A model generated the notes under the pieces. That model ran no database searches, was not told the origin of the DNA, and saw only the letters and a program-made list of their open reading frames with translations. Shown in pieces: positions 1-7,853 of a DNA stretch of 64,000 nucleotides. The stretch's first letter is position 1. Each line of letters starts with the position of its first letter. Location: positions 1-64,000 of the forward strand of contig NZ_POXG01000004.1 of NCBI RefSeq assembly GCF_003044565.1, read 5' to 3'. Position numbers and translations under genes: made by a program. Source of the DNA: Neisseria sicca (GTDB lineage Bacteria > Pseudomonadota > Gammaproteobacteria > Burkholderiales > Neisseriaceae).

Positions 1-1
1 T

Positions 2-439
2 GTCGTTACCGTCGGCAACGGCACGGACGAGACCCGTCAGGTACAAGGTGTGGCGGCAGGTGTGGTATCGGCGGATTCTACCGATGCGATCAACGGCAGC
101 CAGTTGTATTACACCAACCAGGCGATTAACCAAAGTGTGACCAACATCGGCAATTACGTGGTGAACATGGGCGACCAAATCAACCAACGTATCGACAATG
201 TTGAAAGCGACTCTAAAGCCGGTACCGCAGCAGCAATGGCGGTGGCCGGTCTGCCGCAAGCCTACCTGCCTGGTAAGAGCATGATGGCGGTTGCAGGCGG
301 CGTTTACCGCGGTGAAAGCGGTTATGCAGTCGGCTTCTCCAGCATCTCCGACGGCGGCAACTGGGTCATCAAAGGTACGGCTACCGGCAACTCACGCGGC
401 CACTACGGCGCGACCGCAGGTGTCGGCTACCAATGGTAA
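2..439 (+). CDS. Trimeric autotransporter adhesin (YadA family), C-terminal part
   Basis: The reading frame is open from the window edge, so only the last 145 residues or so are present. The stretch AGVVSADSTDAINGSQLY is the typical YadA-stalk/neck motif. It is followed by a short coiled coil (IGNYVVNMGDQINQRIDNVE) and a C-terminal anchor of four amphipathic beta strands ending in GYQW, the aromatic terminus of outer-membrane beta barrels. In this family three chains form one 12-strand barrel that exports and anchors the adhesin stalk. The passenger lies upstream, outside the window, so ligand and full size cannot be judged. A DUS-pair hairpin follows the stop. Confidence 0.93.
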   Translation, partial: VVTVGNGTDETRQVQGVAAGVVSADSTDAINGSQLYYTNQAINQSVTNIGNYVVNMGDQINQRIDNVESDSKAGTAAAMAVAGLPQAYLPGKSMMAVAGGVYRGESGYAVGFSSISDGGNWVIKGTATGNSRGHYGATAGVGYQW

Positions 440-470
440 TCCTGATCTAAAGCCTGTTTGAAGGCAAAGC

Positions 471-516
471 AAAGGTCGTCTGAAAACCCGAAACAGGGTT
501 TTCAGACGACCTTTTT
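471..516. terminator. DUS inverted-pair terminator
   Basis: Two opposed copies of AGGTCGTCTGAAA form a long stem around a short loop, followed by a T run. It lies 32 bp after the adhesin stop. Such pairs are known in Neisseria to serve both as rho-independent terminators and as DNA uptake sequences. Confidence 0.8.
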
Positions 517-683
517 CTATATCTGATTGAATGGGACGGGGTTTGCTTTCCGAACATGTTCGGTTTCACAAACACTCGCTTAACACAAAATGCTAAGGTT
601 TGTTTTCAGACGACCTTGCAACCATGTCTGACTATTTTTTGTGGCAAAATTCAGCCATGTTCCACATGGTCAGTCCGCGTATT

Positions 684-790
684 TATAGTGAATTAAATTT
701 AAATCAGGACAAGGCGACGAAGCCGCAGACAGTACAGATAGTACGGCAAGGCGAGGCAACGCCGTACTGGTTTAAAGTTAATTCACTATA
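684..790. repeat. Correia element (CREE), 107-bp deleted form
   Basis: Terminal inverted repeats TATAGTGAATTAA / TTAATTCACTATA enclose the Correia core (CAGGACAAGGCGACGAAGCC ... GGCGAGGCAACGCCGTAC). The internal ~50 bp found in the 156-bp form is absent. Both ends carry GAATTA/TAATTC instead of GGATTA, a matched substitution that preserves pairing. It lies 53 bp upstream of the nitronate monooxygenase start, where such elements can supply promoters or RNase III sites. The short ORF running through it is not a gene. Confidence 0.93.
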
Positions 791-843
791 AACTGAAGAA
801 ATTTCAAGCTGGCTGACCAAACAGATTACAAGGAGAAACTGAC

Positions 844-1887
844 ATGAGCCGTATTTTATCCTCGCTGCGTTATCCGCTGATTCAAGCGCCGATGGCGTTT
901 GCACATGATACAGAGCTGCCTTTGGCTGTCGGTAAAACCGGTGCTTTGGGTTCGTTGGCGGGGGCGATGTACGACGCGGCGGGTTTGGAAAAAGCGTTGG
1001 CACGGATGAAGCAGGAGGGCGGAGGCCGTCCGTACAACCTCAATTTTTTTGCCCACCGCACGCCGTCTGCCGACCGCGCGCAACAGAACGCATGGTTTGC
1101 CGTGTTGCGTCCGTATTTCGAGGCTTACGGGCTGACGGAAAACGACATTCCCAGCGGCGGCGGACGGCAGCCGTTTGATGCCGATGCGTTGGCATGTGTG
1201 GAGCGTTACCGCCCGCCTGTGGTCAGCTTCCACTTCGGCTTACCCGCGCCCGAATACTTGCAGCGCGTCAAAGCGACGGGCGCGGAAGTGTGGAGCAGCG
1301 TGACGACGGTCGAAGAAGCCGTCTGGCTGGAACAAAACGGCGCGGATGTCGTGATTGCCCAAGCGTGGGAAGCGGGCGGTCATCGGGGATGGTTTTTAAA
1401 CCGCCATCCCGACAGCCAAAGCGGCTTGTTCGCCCTGTTGCCCGCCATCCGTAACGCCGTGCGCCTGCCCGTTATAGCCGCAGGCGGCGTTTCCGATGCC
1501 GCTGCCGTCCGCGCCGCGCTGGAATTGGGCGCATCCGCAGTGCAGGTCGGAACCGCCTTCCTGCTCGCAGACGAAGCCCTGACCAAACCCGCCCACCGCG
1601 CCGCCATCCAAACCGCCCGTCCCGAAGATACCGTAGTGACCAACTTGTTCAGCGGCGGCGCGGCGCGCGGGCTTTACAACCGTTTCATACGCGAAGCCGG
1701 TCCGATGAATGACGCGGCACTCCCGTTTCCCTTGGCAGGCGCAGCCGTCGGCGCCTTGAAAGCCGCCGCCGAAAAACAAGGCTGCTATGACTTTTCCCCA
1801 TTTTGGGCAGGACAAAACGCAGGACTGTGCCGCCCCGGCAGCGCGGCGGAAATTGTCGAACGGCTGTGTGGCGGCATCGAGCGTTAG
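844..1887 (+). CDS. Nitronate monooxygenase / NAD(P)H-dependent flavin oxidoreductase family
   Basis: A 347-residue TIM-barrel flavoprotein of the NMO (former 2-nitropropane dioxygenase) family, probably FMN-dependent and cytoplasmic. The N-terminal strand YPLIQAPMA, the AGGHRG segment with the likely catalytic His at about residue 180, the PVIAAGGVSD phosphate-binding turn and AVQVGTAFLLADEA are all in the expected order. Family members detoxify propionate 3-nitronate or related nitronates; a quinone-reductase role is possible for some relatives. The start has a good ribosome site (AAGGAG, 8 bases upstream). The gene stands alone: a Correia element precedes it and a DUS hairpin follows it. 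Substrate is inferred from family only. Confidence 0.88.
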   Translation: MSRILSSLRYPLIQAPMAFAHDTELPLAVGKTGALGSLAGAMYDAAGLEKALARMKQEGGGRPYNLNFFAHRTPSADRAQQNAWFAVLRPYFEAYGLTENDIPSGGGRQPFDADALACVERYRPPVVSFHFGLPAPEYLQRVKATGAEVWSSVTTVEEAVWLEQNGADVVIAQAWEAGGHRGWFLNRHPDSQSGLFALLPAIRNAVRLPVIAAGGVSDAAAVRAALELGASAVQVGTAFLLADEALTKPAHRAAIQTARPEDTVVTNLFSGGAARGLYNRFIREAGPMNDAALPFPLAGAAVGALKAAAEKQGCYDFSPFWAGQNAGLCRPGSAAEIVERLCGGIER

Positions 1888-1921
1888 GACGGTTTGAATA
1901 CGGGCAAGGCGGACATGGCAA

Positions 1922-1969
1922 ACAAGGTCGTCTGAAAATGTGAACTAGGTTTCCAGACGACCTTGTTTT
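1922..1969. terminator. DUS-pair terminator after the flavin oxidoreductase
   Basis: Inverted AGGTCGTCTGAAA copies, the second with one mismatch (TTCCAGACGACC), followed by GTTTT. It lies 35 bp after the upstream stop and opens the repeat array that follows. Confidence 0.75.
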
Positions 1970-2131
1970 AACTTGCAACCTGCCCCCTCTCCCGTCTGGC
2001 GGGAGAGGGCTGGGGAGAGGGTGGTTCTGCGGATTGCACGAATTTGATTTTACCTAAACCTCAGAAGCCACCCCCATCCTAACCTTCCCCCGCCAGACGG
2101 GGGAAGGGACAGTTTGCTGTTGCTGCAACGA

Positions 2132-2237
2132 GTAGCGTGGGCTTTGCTCGCGAAATGGAAGCCAAAATGAATACCCATTCGGCTGTTGTCTGATTTTGAT
2201 TATTGGATGATAGATTCGTGGGCAAAGCCCATGCTAC
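2132..2237. repeat. GTAGCGTGGG/CCCACGCTAC palindromic element, copy A
   Basis: Ends GTAGCGTGGGCTTTG and CAAAGCCCATGCTAC are inverted repeats about 106 bp apart outer to outer, each also self-complementary. It belongs to the dispersed family described in the findings. Confidence 0.7.
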
Positions 2238-2269
2238 CTGATTTATCCCAAGCCTGTTTTGATTGAGTA

Positions 2270-2341
2270 AAGGTCGTCTGAAAAAATCGGGAACGAGTTT
2301 CTCCCAAACTCAAATCTCAAAGTTTTCAGACGACCTTGTTT
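2270..2341. terminator. DUS pair with long loop inside repeat array
   Basis: Inverted AGGTCGTCTGAAA copies separated by about 45 bp that include GAGTTT..AAACTC self-complementarity. It is part of the tandem repeat unit and belongs to no adjacent gene. Confidence 0.6.
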
Positions 2342-2509
2342 TAACTTGCAACCTGCCCCCTCTCCCGTCTGGCGGGAGAGGGCTGGGGAGAGGGTGGTTC
2401 TGCGGATTGCACGAATTTGATTTTACCTAAACCTCAGAAGCCACCCCCCCCCATCCTATCCCTTCCCCCGCTAGACGGGGGAAGGGATAGGTTGCTGTTG
2501 CTGCAATGA

Positions 2510-2616
2510 GTAGCGTGGGCTTTGCCCGCGAGATAAATGCCGAAATGGATGCCCATTCGGCTGTTGTCTGATTTGGATTTTTAGATAGCAGATTTCGTGG
2601 GCAAAGCCCACGCTAC
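2510..2616. repeat. GTAGCGTGGG/CCCACGCTAC palindromic element, copy B
   Basis: Same architecture as the copy at 2132, 107 bp, with near-perfect inverted ends (GTAGCGTGGGCTTTGCCCG and GGGCAAAGCCCACGCTAC). Confidence 0.7.
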
Positions 2617-2650
2617 TTGGGTTATCCCAAGCCTGTATTGATTGAATAAA

Positions 2651-2724
2651 CGAGGTCGTCTGAAAAATCGGGAGCGAGTTTCTCCAAAACTCAAATCTCA
2701 AAGTTTTCAGACGACCTCGTTTTT
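2651..2724. terminator. DUS pair with long loop inside repeat array
   Basis: Inverted ACGAGGTCGTCTGAAAA copies followed by a T run; the counterpart of the hairpin at 2270 in the next repeat unit. Confidence 0.6.
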
Positions 2725-2885
2725 ATCTGCAACCTGCTCCCTCTCCCGTCCGGCGGGAGAGGGCTGGGGAGAGGGTGGTTCTGCGGATTGCACGAATTTG
2801 ATTTTACCTAAACCTCAGAAGCCACCCCCATCTTAACCTTCCCCCGCCAGACGGGGGAAGGGACAGGTTGCTGTTGCTGCAACGG

Positions 2886-2976
2886 GTAGCGTGGGCTTTG
2901 CCCACGAAATGAATATAAAGATAACTGCTCGATTTGGATTGTCAGACAACAGGTTCACGGGCAAAGCCCACGCTAC
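2886..2976. repeat. GTAGCGTGGG/CCCACGCTAC palindromic element, copy C
   Basis: Third array copy, 91 bp, with the spacer shortened relative to copies A and B. Confidence 0.7.
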
Positions 2977-3011
2977 GGGCTGGGTTTATTTCGAGCTTGT
3001 AGAGTTAAATG

Positions 3012-3059
3012 AAAGGTCGTCTGAAAACTTGTTGTTTTAAGTTTTCAGACGACCTTTTT
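3012..3059. terminator. DUS-pair terminator downstream of glmU
   Basis: Strong inverted AAAGGTCGTCTGAAAAC copies with T runs on both strands. It lies 37 bp beyond the glmU stop and should end glmU transcription on the minus strand. Confidence 0.8.
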
Positions 3060-3096
3060 GGTTAGTACGAAGCTAGGAGAAAGGCGGTTTACTGCT

Positions 3097-4470
3097 CTAT
3101 TTCTCATCGCCTTTTTCCGGACGCACCCAGCCTTCGATCACGGTTTGGCGGGCGCGGGCGAGGGCGAGTTTGTTGTCTTCGACATTGCGGGTAATCGCGC
3201 TCCCTGCGCCTGTGGTTACTTTGTTGCCGAGGGTGACGGGGGCGACTAGGACGCAGTTGGAGCCGATGCGGACTTCGTCGCCGATGACGGTTTTGTATTT
3301 GTTCACGCCGTCGTAGTTGGCAATGATTGTGCCTGCGCCGAAGTTGGTTTTGCTGCCGACTTCGGCATCGCCGATGTAGGTGAGGTGGTTGGCTTTGGTG
3401 CCTTTGCCGATGGCGGCGTTTTTGATTTCAACGAAGTTGCCGACGTGTACGTCGTCTGAAAGGCGGGCTTGCGGACGCAGGCGGGCGTAGGGGCCGATTT
3501 GGTTGTTTTGTCCGACTTCGCAGTCTTCGAGGTGGGAGAAAGGGGCGATTTTGCTGTTTGCGCCGATTTTGGCGTTTTTGATGACGCAGTTTGCGCCGAT
3601 TTCGACGTTGTCGCCGATTTCGATGTCGCCTTCGAGGACGACGTTGACGTCAATCACGACGTCTTGTCCGTGTTTCAGACGACCTCTTAAGTCGAAGCGG
3701 GCGGGGTCGCGCAGGGTGACGCCTGCTTTGAGCAATTCTTGCGCCTGTTCGGTTTGGAAGATACGTTCGAGTTCGGCGAGCTGGAGTTTGTTGTTCACGC
3801 CGGCGGCGAGGTGGGAGGCGCGCACTTGGACGGGATGGACTTTGATGCCGTCGGCAACGGCTTTGGCGATGAGGTCGGTCAGGTAGTATTCGCCTTGGGC
3901 GTTGTTGCTGGAGAGGCTGTTCAACCAGTTTTCGAGTTTGGCGTTGGGCAGGACGAGGATGCCTGTGTTGATTTCGCGGACGGCTTTTTGGGCGGCGTCG
4001 GCGTCTTTTTCTTCGACGATGGCGGTTACGCTGCCTTGGCTGTCGCGGATGATGCGACCCAAGCCTGTCGGGTCGGCGGGAACGTCGGTCAACAGGCCGA
4101 CTTCGCTGCCGGCGGCTTCGAGCAGGGTTTCGAGGGTGGCGGTGTCAATCAGGGGAACGTCGCCGTACAGCACCAGCGTGCGACCTTCGGCGGCGAGGTG
4201 GGGCAGGGCAGTTTTGACGGCGTGGCCGGTGCCGAGTTGTTCGGTTTGTTCAACCCAAAAGACGTCGCGTTTGACGGTGTCCAAGACTTGGTCTTTGCCG
4301 TGTCCGATGACGACGCAGATGTTTTGGGGATGGAGCGCGGCGGCGGTGTCGATAACGCGCTCGACCATGGGCTTGCCGCCGACGCGGTGCAGCACTTTGG
4401 GCATTTTGGAATACATGCGCGTGCCTTTGCCGGCGGCGAGGATGACGATGTTGAGGGGTGTGGCGGACAT
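3097..4470 (-). CDS. glmU: Bifunctional UDP-N-acetylglucosamine pyrophosphorylase / glucosamine-1-phosphate N-acetyltransferase
   Basis: 457 residues. The N-terminal uridyltransferase domain has [15 protein letters not shown] near residue 11 and the product-binding YGDVPL. The C-terminal left-handed beta helix carries hexapeptide repeats ([13 protein letters not shown] onward), with [19 protein letters not shown] and [13 protein letters not shown] for acetyl-CoA and GlcN-1-P binding. It makes UDP-GlcNAc for peptidoglycan and lipooligosaccharide and uses the product of GlmS, encoded at 31.5 kb. I chose the internal Met (MSATPLN) because GAGAAAG lies 7 bases upstream and the family begins there; an upstream Met at 4491 would add 7 residues and lacks a ribosome site. 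DUS words occur inside the coding sequence near 3449 and 3675. Confidence 0.97.
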   Translation of the reverse strand: MSATPLNIVILAAGKGTRMYSKMPKVLHRVGGKPMVERVIDTAAALHPQNICVVIGHGKDQVLDTVKRDVFWVEQTEQLGTGHAVKTALPHLAAEGRTLVLYGDVPLIDTATLETLLEAAGSEVGLLTDVPADPTGLGRIIRDSQGSVTAIVEEKDADAAQKAVREINTGILVLPNAKLENWLNSLSSNNAQGEYYLTDLIAKAVADGIKVHPVQVRASHLAAGVNNKLQLAELERIFQTEQAQELLKAGVTLRDPARFDLRGRLKHGQDVVIDVNVVLEGDIEIGDNVEIGANCVIKNAKIGANSKIAPFSHLEDCEVGQNNQIGPYARLRPQARLSDDVHVGNFVEIKNAAIGKGTKANHLTYIGDAEVGSKTNFGAGTIIANYDGVNKYKTVIGDEVRIGSNCVLVAPVTLGNKVTTGAGSAITRNVEDNKLALARARQTVIEGWVRPEKGDEK

Positions 4471-4512
4471 GATGGGCTTTCTCGAATGCAATGTTGATGA
4501 AGGGGGTATTTA

Positions 4513-4556
4513 GGGGTCGTCTGAACGGGGTTTTGGGGTTTCAGACGACCTTTTTA
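4513..4556. terminator. DUS-pair hairpin between glmU and the small lipoprotein
   Basis: Inverted GGTCGTCTGAA / TTTCAGACGACC with T run, downstream of the minus-strand lipoprotein at 4586 and upstream of the glmU start. Confidence 0.7.
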
Positions 4557-4585
4557 TTTGGGTTTGGCGTGTGGACGTTTGGAGG

Positions 4586-4777
4586 TTATGGTTTATTGGG
4601 TTTGGGGGTGAACCGGTAAGAGTCGGCATGGCTGCCGCGTTCCAAGCGGTCGAGTGTGGTCGGTTTCAGGGGCGTGCGTGCGGATGTGTCGGCAGGACGG
4701 CTGTCGAAGTCGTAGCGGTCTGTGGTGCAGCCGCTCAGGATGGCGGCGGTAACGAAAATCAGGGCGAGGGAACGCAT
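4586..4777 (-). CDS. Small lipoprotein, unknown function
   Basis: 63 residues. A short signal peptide ends in the lipobox LSGC (Cys at residue 17), so the mature chain is only about 47 residues, polar and Arg/Pro/Thr-rich, and probably anchored in an outer or inner membrane leaflet. A strong ribosome site (AAGGAG, 6 bases before the ATG) supports the start. The family is not recognised. It sits between glmU and another small lipoprotein on the same strand, each separated by DUS hairpins, so the three are probably separate transcripts. Confidence 0.82.
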   Translation of the reverse strand: MRSLALIFVTAAILSGCTTDRYDFDSRPADTSARTPLKPTTLDRLERGSHADSYRFTPKPNKP

Positions 4778-4834
4778 GGTTTTCTCCTTGTGAAGGACGG
4801 CAGATATGGGACGAACGGGATGGCGGTTATGTTT

Positions 4835-4874
4835 GAGGTCGTCTGAAACGGAAAAGACGGTTTCAGACGACCTC
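4835..4874. terminator. DUS-pair hairpin
   Basis: Inverted GAGGTCGTCTGAAAC copies with a GGAAAAGAC loop, 10 bp beyond the stop of the minus-strand lipoprotein at 4885. Confidence 0.75.
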
Positions 4875-4884
4875 TACGGGCGGA

Positions 4885-5175
4885 TTATTCCTCAGTTTGC
4901 GTTTCGGGCGCGGCTTGTCCGGCGCCTTGGGGTTTGTTCCATGTCGTGCCGCGTACGTTTTCTTGGTCGCCGTGCAGCGGTTTGAGGGTGCGGCGTTCGG
5001 GGCGGTATTGGTTGTAACGCATATCGCGGGAGTAGGTGCCGTCTTCGTAATAGATGCGCGTGCCTTTTTCGTATTTGGGGCGCAGGGAGGTGTGGCCGGA
5101 TTCGTTTTGGTAGGTTTCCCAAGTACAGCCGGTCAGGGCGGCTGCAGCGGCGAGGATGAGGGCGGTGTATCGCAT
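4885..5175 (-). CDS. Small lipoprotein, unknown function
   Basis: 96 residues with a signal peptide ending in LTGC (Cys at residue 17). The mature part is charged and tyrosine-rich (KYEKGTRIYYEDGTYSRDMR) and ends in an acidic tail EETQTEPA-like in composition. AAGGACA lies 6 bases upstream of the start. No family is recognised; the predicted location is the periplasmic face of a membrane. Its distinct sequence but similar layout to the lipoprotein at 4586 suggests chance adjacency, not duplication. Confidence 0.83.
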   Translation of the reverse strand: MRYTALILAAAAALTGCTWETYQNESGHTSLRPKYEKGTRIYYEDGTYSRDMRYNQYRPERRTLKPLHGDQENVRGTTWNKPQGAGQAAPETQTEE

Positions 5176-5237
5176 GATGGTTGTCCTTGTGGTCGGGCGG
5201 CTTGGTGCCGTTGTTCAAACCCGATATTGTAAAGGTT

Positions 5238-5894
5238 TCAGACGAGTGCCGACAGTTTTTCGGCACATTCGGCGAGCGCCTGCATATCTTTTGCAACGGC
5301 GTCGGTAAAGGGCAGGGGATGGGCTTTGCTGCCGAACCATACGGTTTTCATGCCCAGCTCTTTGGCTTGGTGCAGGTTGTCCGCGCTGTCGTCGATCATG
5401 ATGCACTGTTCGGGCGCAGCGTCGAGCAGGCGGCAGACGGTCAGGTAGGCTTGCGGGTCGGGCTTGTAGCGCAGCCCGAAGTCGTCCGTGCCGAAGAGTG
5501 CGTCAAAACGGTTTTCCAAACCCAATGCCCCGATGATGGCGTGGACGTAGAACGAAGGGCCGTTGGAAAAAACGGCTTTGCGTCCTTTCAGACGACCTAA
5601 AACGCTTTCGGTTCCCTCCATGCCCTCCAATTTTGCCAAGATTTGCGCGATGGGATGGCTTTCGCGCAGAAACTCGCGTATGTCGATTTCGGGATGGTGG
5701 ATTTGCAGGCCGGCAAGCGTCGCGCCGTACCGGTGCCAATAGTCCTGACGCAGGTCGGATGCCGCTTCTTCGGAAAGCTTAAGGCGTTGCGCCATGTAGT
5801 CGGTCATGGCGCGGTTGATGATATAGAAAATGCCGGCATCGGCGTTGTGCAGCGTGTTGTCGAGGTCAAAGAGCCAAACGGGAGAAAGGTTCAT
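5238..5894 (-). CDS. HAD-superfamily hydrolase, pyrimidine 5'-nucleotidase type
   Basis: 218 residues. HAD motif I WLFDLDNTLH (nucleophile and acid Asp at residues 9 and 11), motif II VFSNG, the conserved Lys in YKPDPQAY, and motif IV CIMIDDSADN are all present with an alpha-helical C1 cap between. This matches the subfamily annotated as pyrimidine 5'-nucleotidase (SDT1/YjjG-like), which dephosphorylates UMP, CMP or damaged nucleotides in the cytosol. An upstream Met at 6002 would overlap the divergent gene by 46 bp, so the Met next to the motif was chosen. It is divergent from the binding-protein gene at 5957 with a 62-bp shared promoter region. Confidence 0.88.
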   Translation of the reverse strand: MNLSPVWLFDLDNTLHNADAGIFYIINRAMTDYMAQRLKLSEEAASDLRQDYWHRYGATLAGLQIHHPEIDIREFLRESHPIAQILAKLEGMEGTESVLGRLKGRKAVFSNGPSFYVHAIIGALGLENRFDALFGTDDFGLRYKPDPQAYLTVCRLLDAAPEQCIMIDDSADNLHQAKELGMKTVWFGSKAHPLPFTDAVAKDMQALAECAEKLSALV

Positions 5895-5956
5895 GTCGTG
5901 TGTTGGTGCGGATTTTGTTATGATGTTTCTTATTTTACCCGTACAAAGGTTAGAGA

Positions 5957-6958
5957 ATGAAACTGAAATTATCCGCCCTCGCCCTCTTGCTGGCTTCGGC
6001 AAACTTATCCGCCCAAACCGAAGTGCGCCTTGCCGTACACAAATCCTTCAGCCTGCCCCAATCCGCCATCGCGCAGTTTGAAAAAGCCAACGACGCCAAA
6101 GTCTCCGTCATCAAAGCGGGCAGCGGCAACGAAATGCTCAACAAGCTGATTCTCAGCAAGGCAAACCCGATTGCCGACGCGGTGTACGGTTTGGACAACG
6201 CCAATATCGGCAAAGCGCGCGAAGCAGGCATACTGGCGGCGACGCAGCCCAAATCCTCGCCCGTTTCGGCGGGGATGCCCGTTATCGCGGCAGTCAATTA
6301 CGGCTACGTTACCATCAACTACGACAAAAAATGGTTTGAACAGAAAAAACTGCCGTTGCCCAAAACCTTGCAGGACTTGACCCGCCCCGAATATAAAAAC
6401 CTGCTGGTTACACCGTCGCCCGCCACGTCCTCGCCCGGACTTGCCTTCCTGATGGCAAACATCGGCGGCATGGGCGAAGAGGGCGCGTTCAAATGGTGGG
6501 CGCAGATGCGTCAAAACGGCGTGAAAGTCGCCAAAGGCTGGAGTGAAGCCTATTACACCGACTTCACCCAAAACGGCGGTGCCTACCCGCTCGTCGTCAG
6601 CTACGCCGCCAGCCCCGCCGCCGAAGTTCACTACTCCAAAGGCAAATACAGCGTGCCGCCGACCGGCAACCTCTTCCTCAAAGGCGGCGTGTTCCGCCAA
6701 GTCGAAGGCGCGGCAGTCTTGAAAGGCGCGAAACAACCCGAGCTGGCGGCGAAACTCGTACAGTGGCTGCAAAGCGGCGAAGTGCAAAAAGCCCTGCCGA
6801 CCGAAATGTGGGTCTATCCCGCCGTGAAAAACACGCCGCTGCCCAAAGTCTTCGAGTTCGCCCAAGCCCCGAAACACACCGACTCGCCCAGCCGCAACGA
6901 CATCGACACCAAACAGAAACAATGGGTCAGCCGTTGGACGAAGACCGTGTTAAGGTAA
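5957..6958 (+). CDS. ThiB-like thiamine ABC transporter substrate-binding protein
   Basis: 333 residues with a cleavable signal peptide (cleavage likely after NLSAQ). The mature chain has the periplasmic binding fold of the thiamine/iron-binding class: VRLAVHKSF start, VIKAGSGNEML, ADAVYGLDNANIG, the hinge segment VNYGYVTINYDKKWF and the C-terminal MWVYPAVKNT. ThiB-type proteins deliver thiamine to a ThiP permease and ThiQ ATPase, but no such genes lie nearby. An AGAGAATG context provides the start. Thiamine as ligand is a family-level inference; iron(III) or another cation cannot be excluded. Confidence 0.82.
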   Translation: MKLKLSALALLLASANLSAQTEVRLAVHKSFSLPQSAIAQFEKANDAKVSVIKAGSGNEMLNKLILSKANPIADAVYGLDNANIGKAREAGILAATQPKSSPVSAGMPVIAAVNYGYVTINYDKKWFEQKKLPLPKTLQDLTRPEYKNLLVTPSPATSSPGLAFLMANIGGMGEEGAFKWWAQMRQNGVKVAKGWSEAYYTDFTQNGGAYPLVVSYAASPAAEVHYSKGKYSVPPTGNLFLKGGVFRQVEGAAVLKGAKQPELAAKLVQWLQSGEVQKALPTEMWVYPAVKNTPLPKVFEFAQAPKHTDSPSRNDIDTKQKQWVSRWTKTVLR

Positions 6959-7047
6959 GCGGAAAGGTCGTCTGAAAACCGCTGCCTCATCCCGTCGGCT
7001 GGATATAGTCAAATGACTTTATTTTCGATACGCAACTTACCGGTTGT

Positions 7048-7098
7048 CGTCATTCCCGCCCCCGCCTGCGCGAGGACAGGCTAAGGCGGGAATGACGG
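7048..7098. repeat. dRS3-type palindromic repeat
   Basis: GTCATTCCCGCC and GGCGGGAATGAC flank a short GC-rich core. The following ~40 bp (AATTTGATGATATGCCGTATTT) recur after a related repeat at 30.6 kb, so the repeated unit is larger than the palindrome. dRS3 repeats are insertion and recombination targets in Neisseria. Confidence 0.75.
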
Positions 7099-7162
7099 AA
7101 TTTGATGATATGCCGTATTTAAAGTTAAGGATGTTGGCGATAAAAAGGGTCGTCTGAAAACC

Positions 7163-7269
7163 TATAGTAGATTAAATTTAAATCAGGACAAGGCGACGAA
7201 GCCGCAGACAGTACAGATAGTACGGCAAGGCGAGGCAACGCCGTACTGGTTTAAAGTTAATCCACTATA
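7163..7269. repeat. Correia element (CREE), 107-bp deleted form
   Basis: TATAGTAGATTAA ... TTAATCCACTATA ends around the same core as the copy at 684. Inverted DUS copies flank it (AGGGTCGTCTGAAA near 7148 and TTTCAGACGACC near 7300), so it appears to have inserted into a former DUS-pair loop. It lies about 70 bp upstream of the next lipoprotein gene. Confidence 0.92.
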
Positions 7270-7342
7270 AAAGCGGTTTCAAACTTATCGAAACCATGTT
7301 TCAGACGACCCCTTACCGTTTCGTTATGAATGAAGGAAACCC

Positions 7343-7597
7343 ATGAAGAAGCTCCTGCTCTACGCCTTCACGCTGACCGCACTTGGCGGCTGTTTCTACA
7401 CCGAAACCCCTTACGGGCGCACTGCCGTCCTCGACCTGCCCGTCCATTCCCAAACCACCATCAACAAAACCGTTACCGTCAACGCCCCGCCGGGAACGAC
7501 CGTCATTTATCAAGACAGCGAGTCGGTCCACCGCTACGGCTATCCCTACCCGCCTTACCCGCGCCCGTATCCCGCGCGTCGGGTTTACCGGTATTGA
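7343..7597 (+). CDS. Small lipoprotein with Pro/Tyr-rich tail
   Basis: 84 residues. The signal peptide ends in LGGC (Cys at residue 17). The mature part has a beta-strand-like segment (TVTVNAPPGTTVIYQD) and a C-terminal proline/tyrosine/arginine-rich tail (YPYPPYPRPYPARR), which could bind envelope polymers. GAAGGAAA lies just upstream of the ATG. No family is recognised. It is the last core gene before the AT-rich restriction island; a DUS hairpin ends it. Confidence 0.83.
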   Translation: MKKLLLYAFTLTALGGCFYTETPYGRTAVLDLPVHSQTTINKTVTVNAPPGTTVIYQDSESVHRYGYPYPPYPRPYPARRVYRY

Positions 7598-7630
7598 GCA
7601 AGCGTAGTTTGGATTGGAAATCCAACAATC

Positions 7631-7672
7631 AAAAGGTCGTCTGAAACCGTGTTTGGTTTTAGACGACCTTTT
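7631..7672. terminator. DUS-pair terminator at left edge of the restriction island
   Basis: AAAAGGTCGTCTGAAACC paired with GGTTTTAGACGACCTTTT (one mismatch). Base composition falls sharply immediately to its right. Confidence 0.75.
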
Positions 7673-7674
7673 GA

Positions 7675-7833
7675 TATGAAGTTGGCAAACTAAAGCATCC
7701 AAAGACAGGTGTACCTTTTGACTGTCAAGGATTTCCAAATTTTGATAAAGATACAAAATGCGACACGAAGATTAATGCCAAAGAATTCAGTATGATACTC
7801 TTTTTTCAAAATCATACAATTTTAGATTCATAA
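7675..7833 (+). pseudogene. Start-less ORF relic resembling a polymorphic-toxin C-terminal segment
   Basis: A 52-codon open frame without a proper start, entered directly after an in-frame stop. It reads GKLKHPKTGVPFDCQGFPNF then DKDTKCDTKINAKEF. From memory, an HPxTGVPFDxxGFPxF segment is typical of linkers in secreted nuclease toxins of the polymorphic-toxin type, including Neisseria maf-like cassettes, but no catalytic residues remain here. It lies between a DUS hairpin and the 3' end of the restriction endonuclease gene. The simplest reading is a scar of an earlier toxin cassette at this hotspot. Assignment is tentative. Confidence 0.35.
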
Positions 7834-7853
7834 AATCACCTCTTAACAGAAAT

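Larger units (their letters stand above)
1940..3010. repeat. Three-unit tandem array of hairpin-rich intergenic repeats
   Basis: About 1.07 kb without a gene. Three units with a period of about 373-381 bp begin near 1973, 2346 and 2727. Each contains, in order, a CCCTCTCCCG..CGGGAGAGGG palindrome, a shared segment with GATTGCACGAATTTGATTTT, an inverted counterpart CTTCCCCCG..CGGGGGAAG, a GTAGCGTGGGCTTTGCCC ... GGGCAAAGCCCACGCTAC long inverted repeat, and a DUS-pair hairpin. Unit 2 has extra C residues in a C run near 2447. No convincing ORF lies inside. Fragments of the same pieces recur at 33.4-33.7, 42.3-42.7 and 44.3-44.5 kb. Confidence 0.9.

Noticed and set aside
600-791. 63-residue plus-strand ORF upstream of the flavin oxidoreductase
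   Set aside because: It runs through a Correia element and ends on its terminal repeat; the translated core recurs wherever the repeat does. No ribosome site.
1940-3010. Possible CRISPR array
   Set aside because: Units are ~375 bp, nearly identical throughout and contain hairpins; there are no short regular repeats with unique spacers and no cas genes.
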